Shown here one piece after another: positions 21,025 to 31,029 of a stretch of 64,000 bases of DNA; position 1 is the first letter of the stretch, and every line of letters begins with the position of its first letter. The DNA lies in contig NZ_CP034999.1 of NCBI RefSeq assembly GCF_002531755.2, positions 558,001 through 622,000 on the forward strand, given 5' to 3'. This stretch comes from Rhizobium acidisoli (lineage in GTDB: Bacteria > Pseudomonadota > Alphaproteobacteria > Rhizobiales > Rhizobiaceae). The notes under the pieces were generated by a model. That model was not told the origin of the DNA. It did no database searches and worked only from the letters and a program-made list of their open reading frames with translations. A program made the translations under genes and the position numbers.

Positions 21025-22332
21025 ATGACCGAGGAAAACTTCGACGCCATAGTTATCGGGGCCGGCATGGCCGGAAACGCAGCTGCTTACACGATGTCGA
21101 GCCGCGGCATGAAGGTGCTGCAATTGGAGCGTGGCGAGTATCCGGGCTCCAAGAATGTGCAGGGCGCCATCATGTACGCGGACATGCTGGAGAAAATCCT
21201 GCCGGACTTCCGGGATGATGCGCCACTGGAGCGGCACTTGGTCGAGCAGCGCTTCTGGATGATGGACGACTCATCCCACATCGGTATGCAATACCGGTCG
21301 GACGACTTCAACGAGTCAAGACCCAATCGCTACACGGTCATTCGCGCCCAATTCGACAAATGGTTTTCACGCAAGGTGCGCGAGGCCGGAGCTACTCTTC
21401 TATGCGAGACGACCGTGACGGAACTCGTTCGTGATCCAAAGGGCAGGGTGACTGGCGTTCGCACCGACCGCGCCGGCGACGTGATCCTTGCTGACGTGGT
21501 CGTTCTCGCAGAGGGCGTCAATGGACTGCTCGGCACGCGGGCTGGATTGCGTGACACGCCAAAGCCGGAAACTGTCGCGCTCGCCGTCAAGGAAATGCAT
21601 TTCCTGGCCGAAGAGGTGATTGACCAGCGGTTCGGCCTCAAGGCCAATGAAGGCTGCGTCATCGAGGCAGTTGGCACGATCTCTCGCAACATGGCCGGGC
21701 TTGCCTTCCTCTACACCAACAAAGAATCGATCTCGATCGGGATTGGCTGCCTTGTCTCCGAACTCGCGGCAACAATGGAAAGTCCTTATGGCCTGCTCGA
21801 AAAATTCAAAACCCATCCCTCGGTCAAGCCGCTGATCGCAGGATCGGAAGTCAAGGAATATGCGGCTCATCTCATTCCAGAAGGTGGTTACAAGGCAATT
21901 CCGCAGCTTTTTGGTGACGGCTGGGTCGTCGTCGGCGACGCGGCACAGCTTAATAATGCGGTGCACCGCGAGGGGTCCAACCTCGCCATGACGTCGGGGC
22001 GCATCGCCGGCGAAGCAATCGTCCAGATCAGGAATCGCAAGAAACCGATGGTCAAGGAGCACCTCTCCCTTTACAAGTCGATGCTTGAAAATTCATTCGT
22101 CATCAAAGACTTGCGGAAGTACAAGGACATGCCTGCCCTGCTGCACACCAATTCCCGCAATTTCTTCACGACTTATCCAAAATTGCTGTCGCAGGCCGCA
22201 CAGAACTTTGTGCGAGTGGACGGCACCCCGAAGATCGACAAGGAACGGGCGACCACGGCCACCTTCATCAAGGCACGCTCGCGCTGGGGGCTGTTTGGTG
22301 ATGCGGTCCGCTTGGCGCGCGCGTGGCGATAA
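21025..22332 (+). CDS. fixC: FixC, flavoprotein dehydrogenase
   Basis: FAD protein of the ETF:quinone oxidoreductase family, thought to reduce quinone in the FixABCX complex. 435 residues. Start [20 protein letters not shown] with the dinucleotide-binding GxGMAG motif at about residue 13; FAD contact region [20 protein letters not shown] near 310. Follows fixB by 9 bp and is followed by fixX. Confidence 0.97.
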   Translation: MTEENFDAIVIGAGMAGNAAAYTMSSRGMKVLQLERGEYPGSKNVQGAIMYADMLEKILPDFRDDAPLERHLVEQRFWMMDDSSHIGMQYRSDDFNESRPNRYTVIRAQFDKWFSRKVREAGATLLCETTVTELVRDPKGRVTGVRTDRAGDVILADVVVLAEGVNGLLGTRAGLRDTPKPETVALAVKEMHFLAEEVIDQRFGLKANEGCVIEAVGTISRNMAGLAFLYTNKESISIGIGCLVSELAATMESPYGLLEKFKTHPSVKPLIAGSEVKEYAAHLIPEGGYKAIPQLFGDGWVVVGDAAQLNNAVHREGSNLAMTSGRIAGEAIVQIRNRKKPMVKEHLSLYKSMLENSFVIKDLRKYKDMPALLHTNSRNFFTTYPKLLSQAAQNFVRVDGTPKIDKERATTATFIKARSRWGLFGDAVRLARAWR

Positions 22333-22344
22333 AGGAAAGATGAG

Positions 22345-22644
22345 ATGACGGTTGCAGTGACGAACATACGCGTAGAGGACAAGCTTTACCAAAATCGATA
22401 TGTGGTCGATGCCGGACGTCCGCATATTAGGGTGCGTCCACACGAGTGGCCGAGCGTAAATCTGTATGCCCTGACAGGTGTCTGTCCGGCCAAGTGCTAC
22501 GAATTGAATGACCAGGGCCAAGTGGAGGTTATCGCCGACGGGTGCATGGAGTGCGGCACGTGCCGCGTACTCTGTGAGGCAAGTGGAGATATCGAGTGGA
22601 ACTATCCGAGAGGCGGTTTCGGCGTTCTCTTCAAGTTCGGATAA
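22345..22644 (+). CDS. fixX: FixX ferredoxin-like protein
   Basis: Ferredoxin subunit of FixABCX, working with FixC. 99 residues. Cysteine sets: [12 protein letters not shown] (about 50) and [13 protein letters not shown] (about 70), the usual arrangement. It begins 12 bp after fixC and closes the operon; a 150-bp gap precedes nifA. Confidence 0.96.
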   Translation: MTVAVTNIRVEDKLYQNRYVVDAGRPHIRVRPHEWPSVNLYALTGVCPAKCYELNDQGQVEVIADGCMECGTCRVLCEASGDIEWNYPRGGFGVLFKFG

Positions 22645-22798
22645 AGGTTTGCAACTCAACGACTCAGAACCAACTTGGGTTTGCAGACAGGCGCATCGGA
22701 AACTTGCAGAGGTGCGCGTTGCGGATTGGCATTAGAAATTACTATAAATACATGCAAGCAGGGGTTATAAGAAACGTTAGACAACCCAAGGCCATATA

Positions 22799-24547
22799 AT
22801 GACCCACATGCCCGCGCGATCGGTCGATGGAGTGGAGCCCCTATCTGCGCTACCTGCTGAACCCATGCGCCAAGCGGGCAGCGGAATCTACGAGATATCA
22901 AAGGTTCTAACTGCCCCCGCCCGGCTAGAGATCACGCTTGCCAACGTCGTGAACATCCTCTCTTCCTTTCTGCAGATTCGACAGGGAGCAATCGTTGTTC
23001 TGGACGCTGGAGGTCATCCCGAGATTGCCGCAACTGGCGACATCCCCCCATCCTCTCAATCAGCCGCTCGAGGCGTTATACCGAAGGCCGTAATCGACCA
23101 TATCGTGACAACCGGTATGCCCTTTATCGTAAAGGATGTTGGCAAGTCCGAATTGTTTCAGGCTGATCCGCAACCGCCTTGGAGCAGCGGCACCGTCCCG
23201 ATTTCTTTTGTTGGCGTTCCGGTAAAAGCCGATAACAAAATAATTGGCACAATATCGGTCGATCGCGTCAGGAACGACGCCGCCCCCTTCCCCGCCGACG
23301 AGGACGTTCGCTTTCTGACCATGGTCGCCAATCTGGTCAGCCGGACGATCCGGCTTCATCGCTTCCTGAACCTGGAGAGTCGGCGACTTATCGGCGAACA
23401 AGAGAGACCGGAGAAGCCGATCAACACGCAAAGGGGCGCCCCGGGCCGACATCCACCCGTCAAAATCGACGGGATTGTCGGGGATAGCCCGGCTCTCCAG
23501 CAGGTGGTTGAAACCGTCTCGGTGGTGGCAAGGACGAATTCCACCGTGCTTCTGCGGGGCGAAAGCGGCACCGGCAAGGAATTTTTTGCTCAGGCGATCC
23601 ATGAGCTTTCCCCTCGTAGAAACAAGCCGTTCGTCAAATTGAACTGCGCCGCGCTGCCTGAAGGCGTCCTGGAATCGGAGTTGTTTGGGCATGAAAAGGG
23701 CGCTTTCACCGGGGCCATCGCGCAGCGTGCCGGACGCTTCGAACTGGCAAATGGCGGAACGCTTCTGCTTGACGAGATTGGCGAGATTTCGCCCGCCTTT
23801 CAAGCCAAGCTGCTGCGCGTCCTGCAGGAAGGCGAACTGGAGCGAGTGGGCGGGACCAAGACGCTTGCGGTCGACGTCCGGCTCATATGCGCCACGAATA
23901 AAAACCTCGAAATGGCTGTTGCAAACGCCGAATTCAGGGCCGACCTGTATTACCGCATCAGCGTAGTTCCAATTGTCCTGCCGCCGCTTCGAGAGCGACC
24001 CGGTGATATTCCACGCCTTGCGAAAGCTCTTCTTGACCGATTCAACAAGGAGAACCAAAGCGAGCTTACGTTTTCGCCGTCGGCGATCGAGGTGATGTCG
24101 CAATGCTATTTCCCAGGCAACGTCCGGGAACTCGAAAATTGCGTGCGAAGGACTGCTACCCTTGCGCGTTCAAGCTCGATCGTTTCGTCTGATTTTGCCT
24201 GCAAGAACAGTCAGTGCCTTTCGTCGCTCCTCTGGAAAGGAACCGACGGGTCGCCCAGCGGCAATACCATCGATGGGCGTGCCCGGAGCAATGTGATGCC
24301 GGCTGCATCGCCGCGCTCGAGCGGGAACGTCGGTGCGTCGGACGAGGTGTCTTCCGTCAAGGCCTGTGATCCGAACGGTTCCGGTTGTCCCGCAATGGAG
24401 TCGCGCCTCACACAACGGGACCGGCTGATCGAGGCGATGGAGAAGGCCGGGTGGGTTCAGGCCAAGGCGGCTCGTATCCTCGGCCTTACGCCACGTCAGG
24501 TCGGCTATGCTTTACGCCAGCATCGCATCGAGGTGAAAAAGCTTTAA
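22799..24547 (+). CDS. nifA: Nif-specific activator NifA
   Basis: Enhancer-binding protein that activates sigma-54 nif promoters. 582 residues. N-terminal GAF domain (about 35-180). Central AAA+ domain with Walker A GESGTGKE (about 247), the sigma-54 contact GAFTGA (about 300) and Walker B LLLDEIGE. An interdomain linker with the cysteine pair FACKNSQC typical of oxygen-sensitive rhizobial NifA. C-terminal HTH QAKAARILGLTPRQVGYALR. I see no clear -24/-12 element in the 150 bp before it; read-through from fixA is likely. A second ATG is 9 nt further in. Confidence 0.97.
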   Translation: MTHMPARSVDGVEPLSALPAEPMRQAGSGIYEISKVLTAPARLEITLANVVNILSSFLQIRQGAIVVLDAGGHPEIAATGDIPPSSQSAARGVIPKAVIDHIVTTGMPFIVKDVGKSELFQADPQPPWSSGTVPISFVGVPVKADNKIIGTISVDRVRNDAAPFPADEDVRFLTMVANLVSRTIRLHRFLNLESRRLIGEQERPEKPINTQRGAPGRHPPVKIDGIVGDSPALQQVVETVSVVARTNSTVLLRGESGTGKEFFAQAIHELSPRRNKPFVKLNCAALPEGVLESELFGHEKGAFTGAIAQRAGRFELANGGTLLLDEIGEISPAFQAKLLRVLQEGELERVGGTKTLAVDVRLICATNKNLEMAVANAEFRADLYYRISVVPIVLPPLRERPGDIPRLAKALLDRFNKENQSELTFSPSAIEVMSQCYFPGNVRELENCVRRTATLARSSSIVSSDFACKNSQCLSSLLWKGTDGSPSGNTIDGRARSNVMPAASPRSSGNVGASDEVSSVKACDPNGSGCPAMESRLTQRDRLIEAMEKAGWVQAKAARILGLTPRQVGYALRQHRIEVKKL

Positions 24548-24622
24548 GCGTCCAAGTGACGTTTGGACCTTCTCGCATTTTCAATGCCTGGTTTGGTGGC
24601 TTCGGCCAACTCCTTTGTCGAC

Positions 24623-24638
24623 TGTCGAAAGCTCGACA
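24623..24638. promoter_or_regulatory. NifA upstream site for nifB
   Basis: TGTCGAAAGCTCGACA is TGT-N10-ACA and nearly a full palindrome, 72 bp before the nifB -24 element. Confidence 0.8.
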
Positions 24639-24709
24639 AATCTGTGTCAGAACACGGTCGGAATCGAACAACAATAAGCAAATTATTGAAGCGAATCCAA
24701 TGCTTGGGA

Positions 24710-24725
24710 TGGCATGGCTTTTGCG
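24710..24725 (+). promoter_or_regulatory. Sigma-54 promoter of nifB
   Basis: TGGCATGGCTTTTGCG: GG at -24 and TTGC at -12 with correct spacing, 38 bp before the nifB ATG. Confidence 0.85.
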
Positions 24726-24762
24726 TTTTGAAACGCGACGTCAACTAGCAACGGAGCATTCA

Positions 24763-26241
24763 ATGTCCGCACCGATGATTTCGCTTGAGAGTGTGACCAC
24801 CACGACATCCTCGGATCAATTGCTGGTGACCGCGAAACCGAGTGGCTGCACATCCTCGTCATGTGGCGTGTCCACAAAGCCGGCCGACATGGACCAGGCT
24901 ATCTGGGCGAAGATCAAAAACCACCCCTGCTATTCAGAAGAAGCTCACCATTATTTCGCGCGCATGCATGTCGCGGTCGCACCAGCCTGCAATATCCAGT
25001 GCAACTATTGCAACCGTAAATATGACTGCGCCAACGAAAGCCGGCCTGGGGTAGTCTCGGAAAAGTTGACGCCAGACCAAGCGCGGCGCAAGGTCATTGC
25101 CGTCGCCAACGAAGTGCCGCAGCTTTCCGTGCTGGGTGTCGCCGGACCGGGCGATGCCTGTTACGACTGGAAGAAGACAAAGGAAACGTTCGAACGAGTC
25201 GCGGGCGAGATCCACGACATCAAGCTGTGCATTTCCACCAACGGGCTTGCGCTGCCGGATCACGTCGTCGAACTTGTCGACATGAATGTCGATCATGTGA
25301 CAATCACGATCAACATGGTTGACCCTGAAATCGGCGCAAAGATCTATCCCTGGATCTTTTACCACAACCGTCGTTACACCGGCATCGAAGGCGCCAGAAT
25401 CCTGCACGAGCGGCAGATGTTGGGCCTGGAGATGCTGACCGCGCGCGGCATCCTTACTAAGGTCAATTCGGTGATGATCCCTGGCGTCAACGACGAACAC
25501 CTGGTCGAGGTAAACAAATGGGTCAAGGAGCGGGGGGCGTTCCTGCACAACGTCATGCCGCTTATTTCGGATCCCGCCCATGGCACCTACTACGGCTTGA
25601 CCGGACAGCGCGGCCCGCGGGCGCTCGAATTGAAGGCGCTCCAGGATCGTCTCGAAGGCGGCGCAAAGCTGATGCGCCATTGTCGGCAGTGCAGGGCCGA
25701 CGCCGTCGGCCTGCTTGGGGATGATCGCGGCCAGGAGTTCGCACTCGACCAGATTCCCGGAGAGATCACCTATGACGCCCATAAGCGCGAGGCCTATCGG
25801 GAAGTGGTCGCGCGCGAACGCGGCGATCACGCGACCGCCAAGAGCGAGGCAATCGAGACAGTCAAAGCAGCCGGCGACGGGTCCCTCCACGTCGCGGTCG
25901 CGACAAAGGGTGGCGGTCGCATCAACGAGCACTTCGGCCATGCGAAGGAATTCCAAGTATACGAAGCTTCGTCGAGAGGCATCACCTACGTCGGGCATCG
26001 CAGGATTGAACAGTATTGCCTCGGAGGCATGGGCGAGGAAGCCACCCTCGACGCCATCATAACTGCGCTGGAGGGCATTGACGTCGTGCTATGCGCCAAG
26101 ATCGGGGAGTGCCCTAAGAATCGGCTCATCGAGGCCGGGGTTCGGGCAACGGATGCTTATTGCTATGACTACATCGAGACCGCCATCGGCACCCTTTACG
26201 CCGCCAAGTTTGGCGTCGAACCACAAGCGGCGACGGCGTGA
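24763..26241 (+). CDS. nifB: FeMo-cofactor biosynthesis radical SAM protein NifB
   Basis: Radical SAM enzyme that joins two [4Fe-4S] clusters with a carbide to make NifB-co, the FeMo-co core. 492 residues from the ATG at 24763, behind ACGGAGC. N-terminal SGCTSSSCG and the segment HPCYSEEAHHYFARMHVAVA are typical. The SAM cluster motif is CNIQCNYC (Cx3Cx2C) at about residue 80. The C-terminal NifX-like domain begins at HVAVATKGGGRINEHFGHAK, about 375. First gene of nifB-fdxN-nifZ-fixU. Confidence 0.97.
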   Translation: MSAPMISLESVTTTTSSDQLLVTAKPSGCTSSSCGVSTKPADMDQAIWAKIKNHPCYSEEAHHYFARMHVAVAPACNIQCNYCNRKYDCANESRPGVVSEKLTPDQARRKVIAVANEVPQLSVLGVAGPGDACYDWKKTKETFERVAGEIHDIKLCISTNGLALPDHVVELVDMNVDHVTITINMVDPEIGAKIYPWIFYHNRRYTGIEGARILHERQMLGLEMLTARGILTKVNSVMIPGVNDEHLVEVNKWVKERGAFLHNVMPLISDPAHGTYYGLTGQRGPRALELKALQDRLEGGAKLMRHCRQCRADAVGLLGDDRGQEFALDQIPGEITYDAHKREAYREVVARERGDHATAKSEAIETVKAAGDGSLHVAVATKGGGRINEHFGHAKEFQVYEASSRGITYVGHRRIEQYCLGGMGEEATLDAIITALEGIDVVLCAKIGECPKNRLIEAGVRATDAYCYDYIETAIGTLYAAKFGVEPQAATA

Positions 26242-26275
26242 GCGCTCTTAATCCAACATCTTCAGGAGTTTTAAA

Positions 26276-26482
26276 ATGGCCTTCAGGATCATAGCGTCCC
26301 AATGCACCCAGTGCGGTGCCTGCGAGTTCGAATGCCCCTCCGGCGCGATCAGGTTCAAAGGAGAGATCTACGTTATCGACGCGGAAAAATGCACCGAATG
26401 CAAGGGCACCTTTGAAACGCAGCAATGCGCGGAGGTTTGTCCCGTGCCGAAGACCTGCGTCGCCGCCGCACCTGCGATTTGA
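26276..26482 (+). CDS. fdxN: Ferredoxin FdxN
   Basis: 2[4Fe-4S] bacterial-type ferredoxin, an electron donor in nitrogen fixation. 68 residues. First set [12 protein letters not shown]; second set [18 protein letters not shown] with the long insert characteristic of FdxN. A ribosome site (CAGGAG) precedes the ATG. Downstream of nifB by 34 bp. Confidence 0.95.
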   Translation: MAFRIIASQCTQCGACEFECPSGAIRFKGEIYVIDAEKCTECKGTFETQQCAEVCPVPKTCVAAAPAI

Positions 26483-26559
26483 CCTTCAGCATGGTCGGGG
26501 CTCCTGCGGAGAAAGCCGCCTTCAATGACATCCTGCAGCTCCCAGAAGGAGGAACGCCG

Positions 26560-26877
26560 ATGGGCCTTGGACGTGAACAGGAGGTCGAAATCCACAAGCC
26601 TCCACGATTTATACCCGGCGAGCGGGTGAGGGCCAGACTTCACGTAAAGAATGACGGCACCTATGCTGGCAAAAACATCGGCGAAAATTTGGTGCGGAAG
26701 GGCGACGAAGGCTATGTGCGCGACATCGGCACCTTTCTCCAGCAGTTTTACATCTATGCGGTCGAATGGGTCGAACATGGCACTATCGTCGGCATGCGTG
26801 CGCGTGAACTGACGAGCCTGGACAACGCCGCTGCTTGCGGCGCTGCTGAAATCGCGGGGCCCCCAACGAAGGAATAG
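26560..26877 (+). CDS. nifZ: NifZ
   Basis: Small protein needed for full maturation of the MoFe P-cluster. 105 residues from the ATG at 26560, directly after AGAAGGAGGAACG, a strong ribosome site that decides this start over the upstream one. Family features: FIPGERVRARLHVKNDGTYA, GDEGYVRDIGTFLQQFYIYA, VEWVEHGTIVGMR. Lies between fdxN and fixU. Confidence 0.92.
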   Translation: MGLGREQEVEIHKPPRFIPGERVRARLHVKNDGTYAGKNIGENLVRKGDEGYVRDIGTFLQQFYIYAVEWVEHGTIVGMRARELTSLDNAAACGAAEIAGPPTKE

Positions 26878-26881
26878 CGAC

Positions 26882-27094
26882 ATGAAGATAATGATTCGCA
26901 GAACGAGCGCCGGCTTGTCGGCTTACGTACCAAAGAAAGATCTCGAAGAGCCGATCGTAGACGTCGAGACTGAAGACTTGTGGGGCGGCACGGTCACACT
27001 CAGGAACGGCTGGAGGCTCGTCCTGCCCAAGCTATCGCGGGATACGCCTCTGCCGATCACCGTCCAAGCAAGGAAGATTCCTGACGAGGACTGA
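26882..27094 (+). CDS. fixU: FixU/NifT protein
   Basis: 70 residues of the NifT/FixU family, of unknown precise role in nitrogenase maturation. Recognised by MKIMIRRTSAGLSAYVPKKD, LEEPIVDVE and LWGGTVTLRNGWRLVLP. It starts 4 bp after nifZ, and its TGA overlaps the next ATG (TGATG). Confidence 0.93.
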   Translation: MKIMIRRTSAGLSAYVPKKDLEEPIVDVETEDLWGGTVTLRNGWRLVLPKLSRDTPLPITVQARKIPDED

Positions 27095-28062
27095 TGCTGC
27101 AACGACAGACAAGAGAAACCAGCATGAACACAATCTTGACCTCGGACCGTCTCCTAATCGTTCGCAACGGTGACGCGGAAAAAAGACTTAAGCTGCTTCA
27201 GGAAGCGCTCGCTGCGGATCGGATCGTTCCCTATCTCGGTCCGGATCTCCTTCGGCTGCAATCCACGGAACCACCTGTACCGGACACCCCGGAAGCCGTC
27301 TCCGCGGCACTCAACAAACGCACACTTGCTCCCTCCAGGATACGCAGCAATATGTGGTCAGTCGCGGAGTTCATTGAACAGCGACGGCATCGCCGGACGC
27401 TTCAGACCTGGATGGCAGAAATATTTGGAGCACCCGTGGCGCCGACGGCCCTCCACGACTGGCTCGCGACGTTGCCGATCTCCCTTATCGTCGACGGCTG
27501 GTACGACGGGACAATGCGTGCGGCTTTCGCGAAGACCGGTCGAACGGATGTCGTCGAGATGCAAGGCGTCACGCGTGCGAACGGCGGCGGCGACATTTGG
27601 ACAAAAACCTACGATCTCTCCGGGAGAGACGTCGAACGCGTCTCAGCGCCAAAGACGGTCCTCTATGCGCCGCACGGCAGTGTTATGCCAGCCTCGAACT
27701 TTCTAGTGTCCGATTCCGATTACGTGGAAGTCCTAACCGAAATTGATATCCAGACGCCAATACCTGAAATGGTGAAAGAACGGCGTACAGATCGCGGTTT
27801 TCTTTTCATTGGCTGCCGCTTCAACGATCAAATGCTCCGGATCTACGCTCGACAGATCATCAAGCGCTCCCACGGCCCCCACTTTGCAGTACTTGATGCG
27901 GAAGGCCTTACCAAAAACGAGCAGCGTTTCCTTGCAGCGAGCGCAATCACGGTTGTCGACCTGCCGACCGGCGAAGCCACGGCGCTGCTTGTCCCATTTG
28001 GCATTAAGACGGATGGTGAGGAAGGCCACACGGCTTCCGGTTCGAATTTCCGTAGCGGCTAG
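27094..28062 (+). CDS. SIR2-like domain protein in the nifB operon
   Basis: 322 residues with a SIR2-like fold pattern: RIVPYLGPDLLR near residue 45, a central WYDGTMRAAF region, YAPHGSVMPASNFLVSDSDY, and RTDRGFLFIGCRFNDQMLRI near 240. These resemble SIR2_2-type domains that bind or cleave NAD, but the classical GAG-S and HG-D motifs are altered (HGSV kept). The start overlaps the fixU stop in TGATG, so it is translationally coupled and part of the nif regulon; an ATG at 27124 is the alternative. Function unknown. Confidence 0.65.
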   Translation: MLQRQTRETSMNTILTSDRLLIVRNGDAEKRLKLLQEALAADRIVPYLGPDLLRLQSTEPPVPDTPEAVSAALNKRTLAPSRIRSNMWSVAEFIEQRRHRRTLQTWMAEIFGAPVAPTALHDWLATLPISLIVDGWYDGTMRAAFAKTGRTDVVEMQGVTRANGGGDIWTKTYDLSGRDVERVSAPKTVLYAPHGSVMPASNFLVSDSDYVEVLTEIDIQTPIPEMVKERRTDRGFLFIGCRFNDQMLRIYARQIIKRSHGPHFAVLDAEGLTKNEQRFLAASAITVVDLPTGEATALLVPFGIKTDGEEGHTASGSNFRSG

Positions 28063-28389
28063 GGTGTAGCCGCAGATAGAAAGTGCTCTGTTTCTGCTAA
28101 GTTCGAATGTCATACTGCCCAGGTTTGCTGACGTGGTGGCGATGAGCGCGCGTGATCTCTGCAGCGGATCGAGGCTCTGTCGCAGGTGATCGACGGCAAG
28201 ATCGGGGACGACCGCAGATTTACTGTTCGCTCAATGCCATGCGGAGGACCGATGGTTATCAAAAAAAACCTAAACAATTCCCACTACGCGGCAGAACCGC
28301 GGCCGGAATCGCCAAAGATAAGCCCTCGCATCGGCCACCATAATCAAGTTGTACGCTGATCGGCCGAAACGAGAGACCAAGGTTTGTCT
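28063..28389. other. Intergenic region with a possible IS relic
   Basis: Between convergent genes. Around 28143-28200 the plus strand reads MSARDL, then after one shift QRIEALSQVIDGKIG, which looks like the N-terminus of an ISNCY-type transposase. Nothing else is supported. Confidence 0.3.
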
Positions 28390-29664
28390 TTAAACCCTCA
28401 CCCGCACCGACTTCTCCAGTATGTCCAAACCGCGTTGGGCAGTTTGACTGTCGATAGTCAAGGGAGGAAGAAGCTTGATTACCTGGTCTTCCGCGCCGCA
28501 TCGCTCTACCACCAGCCCTTGTTCGAAGGCTTGGCGGACGATTTTCTCCGCTAGTTTCCCCGTACGGCAGTCGAGCCCCAACATCATGCCTCTTCCCCGC
28601 ACGGCAAGTTCAGAACGTTGGTTGCTTTGAGCAACTTCCCGAAGGCGCTCCATGAGCTGGCGTCCTGTTTCGATAACGCCCTTAGATAAGTTTTCATTTG
28701 TCCAGTATTTTTGCAAAGCAGCACTTGCCGTCACGAGTGCAAGGTTATTGCCTCTGAAAGTCCCAGTGTGTTCACCTGGCTGCCAAACGTCCAATTCGGA
28801 TTTGAGCAGCAGAAGCGATAGAGGTAACCCATAACCGCTGAGGGATTTGGATAAAAGCACGATGTCTGGGGATATACCCGCAGACTCAAAACTGAAAAAT
28901 TCGCCAGTTCGGCCGCAGCCAGCCTGAATGTCGTCAACAATCAGTAGGACGTCGTTCTTTCTGCAGAGCCGCTCAAGTGACTGCAGCCAGTCTGTGCTTG
29001 CAGGGTTGATACCTCCCTCGCCTTGAACAGTTTCCAGAATAATAGCTGCCGGCAAGTCGACTCCGCTACTACTATCAGCAAGCACCTTATCCAAGTAGTC
29101 GGACGTATCGTTGTCGGCTCCCCAGTAGCCGTCGTAGGGCATGAAAACTGCGCCGGCAGGGGTAAGACCTGCTGCATTTCGGAAATATCGATTGCCGGTT
29201 ACGGCAAGGGCCCCCAAACTCCCTCCGTGATAGCCGTTTGTGAACGAGATTACGTTGTGCCGGCCGGTTGCCTTACGTGCGAGTTTCAAAGCAGCTTCAA
29301 CAGCGTTGGCACCCGTGGGGCCGGTAAACTGAAATTTGTACGCCAGCCCGCGCGGGCGCAAAATTATATGGTCAAAATTTTTGATAAATTCTCGTTTCGC
29401 TGATGTTGCCATGTCTAACGCGTGGACAATCCGATTCGATTGCAGGTATTCCACTGCAGCATTTCGGATGTGGGGGTCGTTGTGACCGTAGTTAAGGGCA
29501 CTCGCGCCGGAAAGAAAATCAATGAACTCACAACCATTCTCGTCTTCGAGGATGGCTCCTGCCGCCTTTCTGAACACCACAGGGAAGGATCGTGAATATG
29601 ACCTCACATTTGACTCGAGGGTTTCAAATTCCAGTAGCGAGTTAGAACTACTCTCTTGAGGCAT
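28390..29664 (-). CDS. Class III aminotransferase, diaminobutyrate--2-oxoglutarate type (EctB-like)
   Basis: PLP aminotransferase likely interconverting aspartate semialdehyde and 2,4-diaminobutyrate, or a related omega-amino substrate. 424 residues. Features: FEFIDFLSGASALNYGHND-type N-terminus (residues ~45-65), GPTGANAVEAALKLAR, FTNGYHGGSLGAL, LLIVDDIQAGCGRTG, the PLP lysine in LLSKSLSGYGLPL (about 265), and HTGTFRGNNLALV. No ectA or ectC follows, so the product probably feeds a siderophore-like or signalling pathway rather than ectoine. It lies 330 bp downstream of a LuxR regulator on the same strand. Confidence 0.8.
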   Translation of the reverse strand: MPQESSSNSLLEFETLESNVRSYSRSFPVVFRKAAGAILEDENGCEFIDFLSGASALNYGHNDPHIRNAAVEYLQSNRIVHALDMATSAKREFIKNFDHIILRPRGLAYKFQFTGPTGANAVEAALKLARKATGRHNVISFTNGYHGGSLGALAVTGNRYFRNAAGLTPAGAVFMPYDGYWGADNDTSDYLDKVLADSSSGVDLPAAIILETVQGEGGINPASTDWLQSLERLCRKNDVLLIVDDIQAGCGRTGEFFSFESAGISPDIVLLSKSLSGYGLPLSLLLLKSELDVWQPGEHTGTFRGNNLALVTASAALQKYWTNENLSKGVIETGRQLMERLREVAQSNQRSELAVRGRGMMLGLDCRTGKLAEKIVRQAFEQGLVVERCGAEDQVIKLLPPLTIDSQTAQRGLDILEKSVRVRV

Positions 29665-29995
29665 GATCTTCCTCCATAAGAAACTTGCAGAGTCTCATCT
29701 GGTCGTGAACTAGTCGAACCGCTCCCGGTCTGCCTTCACTAACCCTTTACAATTGGAGGCTGGCATCCTAGCCGACAACGGCGACCCATTGCACCTACCT
29801 GCAAAGGGAGTATCGTCATAGACCGTTTCTTGGTAACAGGCTCAGCGCGTGCCGGATACACGTTTGGAGAATTGCCGTTACTGCCGGACGGCAGCGTTGT
29901 GCCCAGTCCAACATCAGCAGTTGCGATATGACCGAAGACAGGTTCCGATGGCCGCCCCGCAACGGCCGGACGCAGGACCACACCCCGAGTTGGTC
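29665..29995. other. Intergenic region between luxR-like and aminotransferase genes
   Basis: No gene supported. No obvious lux-box palindrome was seen by eye, though a degenerate one cannot be excluded. Confidence 0.4.
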
Positions 29996-30751
29996 CTACA
30001 ATTCGATAATTCCAAGGCTTGCTGCTTTCAAAGCCGCGACCGTTCGGCTACTGACATCCAACTTCCGCGTTATATTTTTTATGTGAAAATTTACGGTATT
30101 ATCAGAAATACCAAGTATCCGCCCTATATCCCATGAAGACTTCCCCCTTGCTACCCAGAGAATACACTCTCTTTCTCTTGGAGTAAGTTCGGGGTATTTT
30201 CCCGCAACCCGCTGTTTCGCAAAATCCGCGACACTCAGATGGAAGTGCACAGCCGCAAATTTCAGATATGTAACCATTTTATTCTCGGGCTCGCAGGACG
30301 AGGGCCGAGCAAAGCTCATAATCGCAAAACTACCTCCGGGTCCGTGCAATGGAACACTGACCCCTGACCTCAAACCGAACGCTGCAGCCTCCTCGAAAAA
30401 TCGCCGTTCCAGTTCCGTTTTGCTCATGTCATTGTGCGCTTCACTCCAACGAAAAGCATCCGCCTGCTTTCGGCTCTTTTTGATGATGGGATCAATTCTG
30501 TCATAGCCCATCTTGGCATAATGGTCCTGCCACTCATCAGGATAGCTGACGACAGGCGGATTGCAGCGGACCATCTTTAGGATTTCACCGCCCGATTGAC
30601 GATGATAGGCGACCCATGGGAATTCGAGAATCCGAGCAAATGAACACAACAATTCGAAAAGCTTCGGGGATCGAATTATGCCCTGAGTTTTTTCGAGGAA
30701 TTGGTAAAATTCAGCTGCATGCGCTTCTTCGATTGATTTAGGGAATTGCAT
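29996..30751 (-). CDS. LuxR-family quorum-sensing regulator (solo)
   Basis: Acyl-homoserine-lactone-type regulator. About 251 residues from the ATG at 30751; one 22 codons upstream is possible. Autoinducer domain: FPWVAYHRQ, YAKMGYDRIDPIIKKS (conserved D and P), FRWSEAHND, GLRSGVSVPLHGPGG. C-terminal HTH: LTPRERECILWVARGKSSWD followed by IGRILGISDNTVNFHIKNI. No luxI synthase is in the window, so it may answer signals made elsewhere. The adjacent aminotransferase is a possible target. Similar in type to pNGR234a y4qH. Confidence 0.85.
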   Translation of the reverse strand: MQFPKSIEEAHAAEFYQFLEKTQGIIRSPKLFELLCSFARILEFPWVAYHRQSGGEILKMVRCNPPVVSYPDEWQDHYAKMGYDRIDPIIKKSRKQADAFRWSEAHNDMSKTELERRFFEEAAAFGLRSGVSVPLHGPGGSFAIMSFARPSSCEPENKMVTYLKFAAVHFHLSVADFAKQRVAGKYPELTPRERECILWVARGKSSWDIGRILGISDNTVNFHIKNITRKLDVSSRTVAALKAASLGIIEL

Positions 30752-31029
30752 GAGCGGAACCAAAAGAAAGCTGAAAGGATAGGTACCTGTCGGCTCCGCG
30801 GCCTCGACAGAATGCATTCACCCAAGTTCTGTAGCTCTGCCGCCGCATCCTTTGCCTCCAAACATCGTCACCGTCGTTACAGAGTTTTCGATGCAGAAAC
30901 TCCGGCGTTGCTGCCGGAAGGGCTACACAACTTGCTCTGACCACGTGTGTTGCTCTTGGACTTGATTCGAGGAGTATCAAGAGCTGTGCCAATTCAGATC
31001 TGGGAGCAATTGCCGATGTTAATCAACGA

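Noticed and set aside
23060..24103. 347-codon minus frame
   Set aside because: Antisense to nifA with intact AAA+ motifs.
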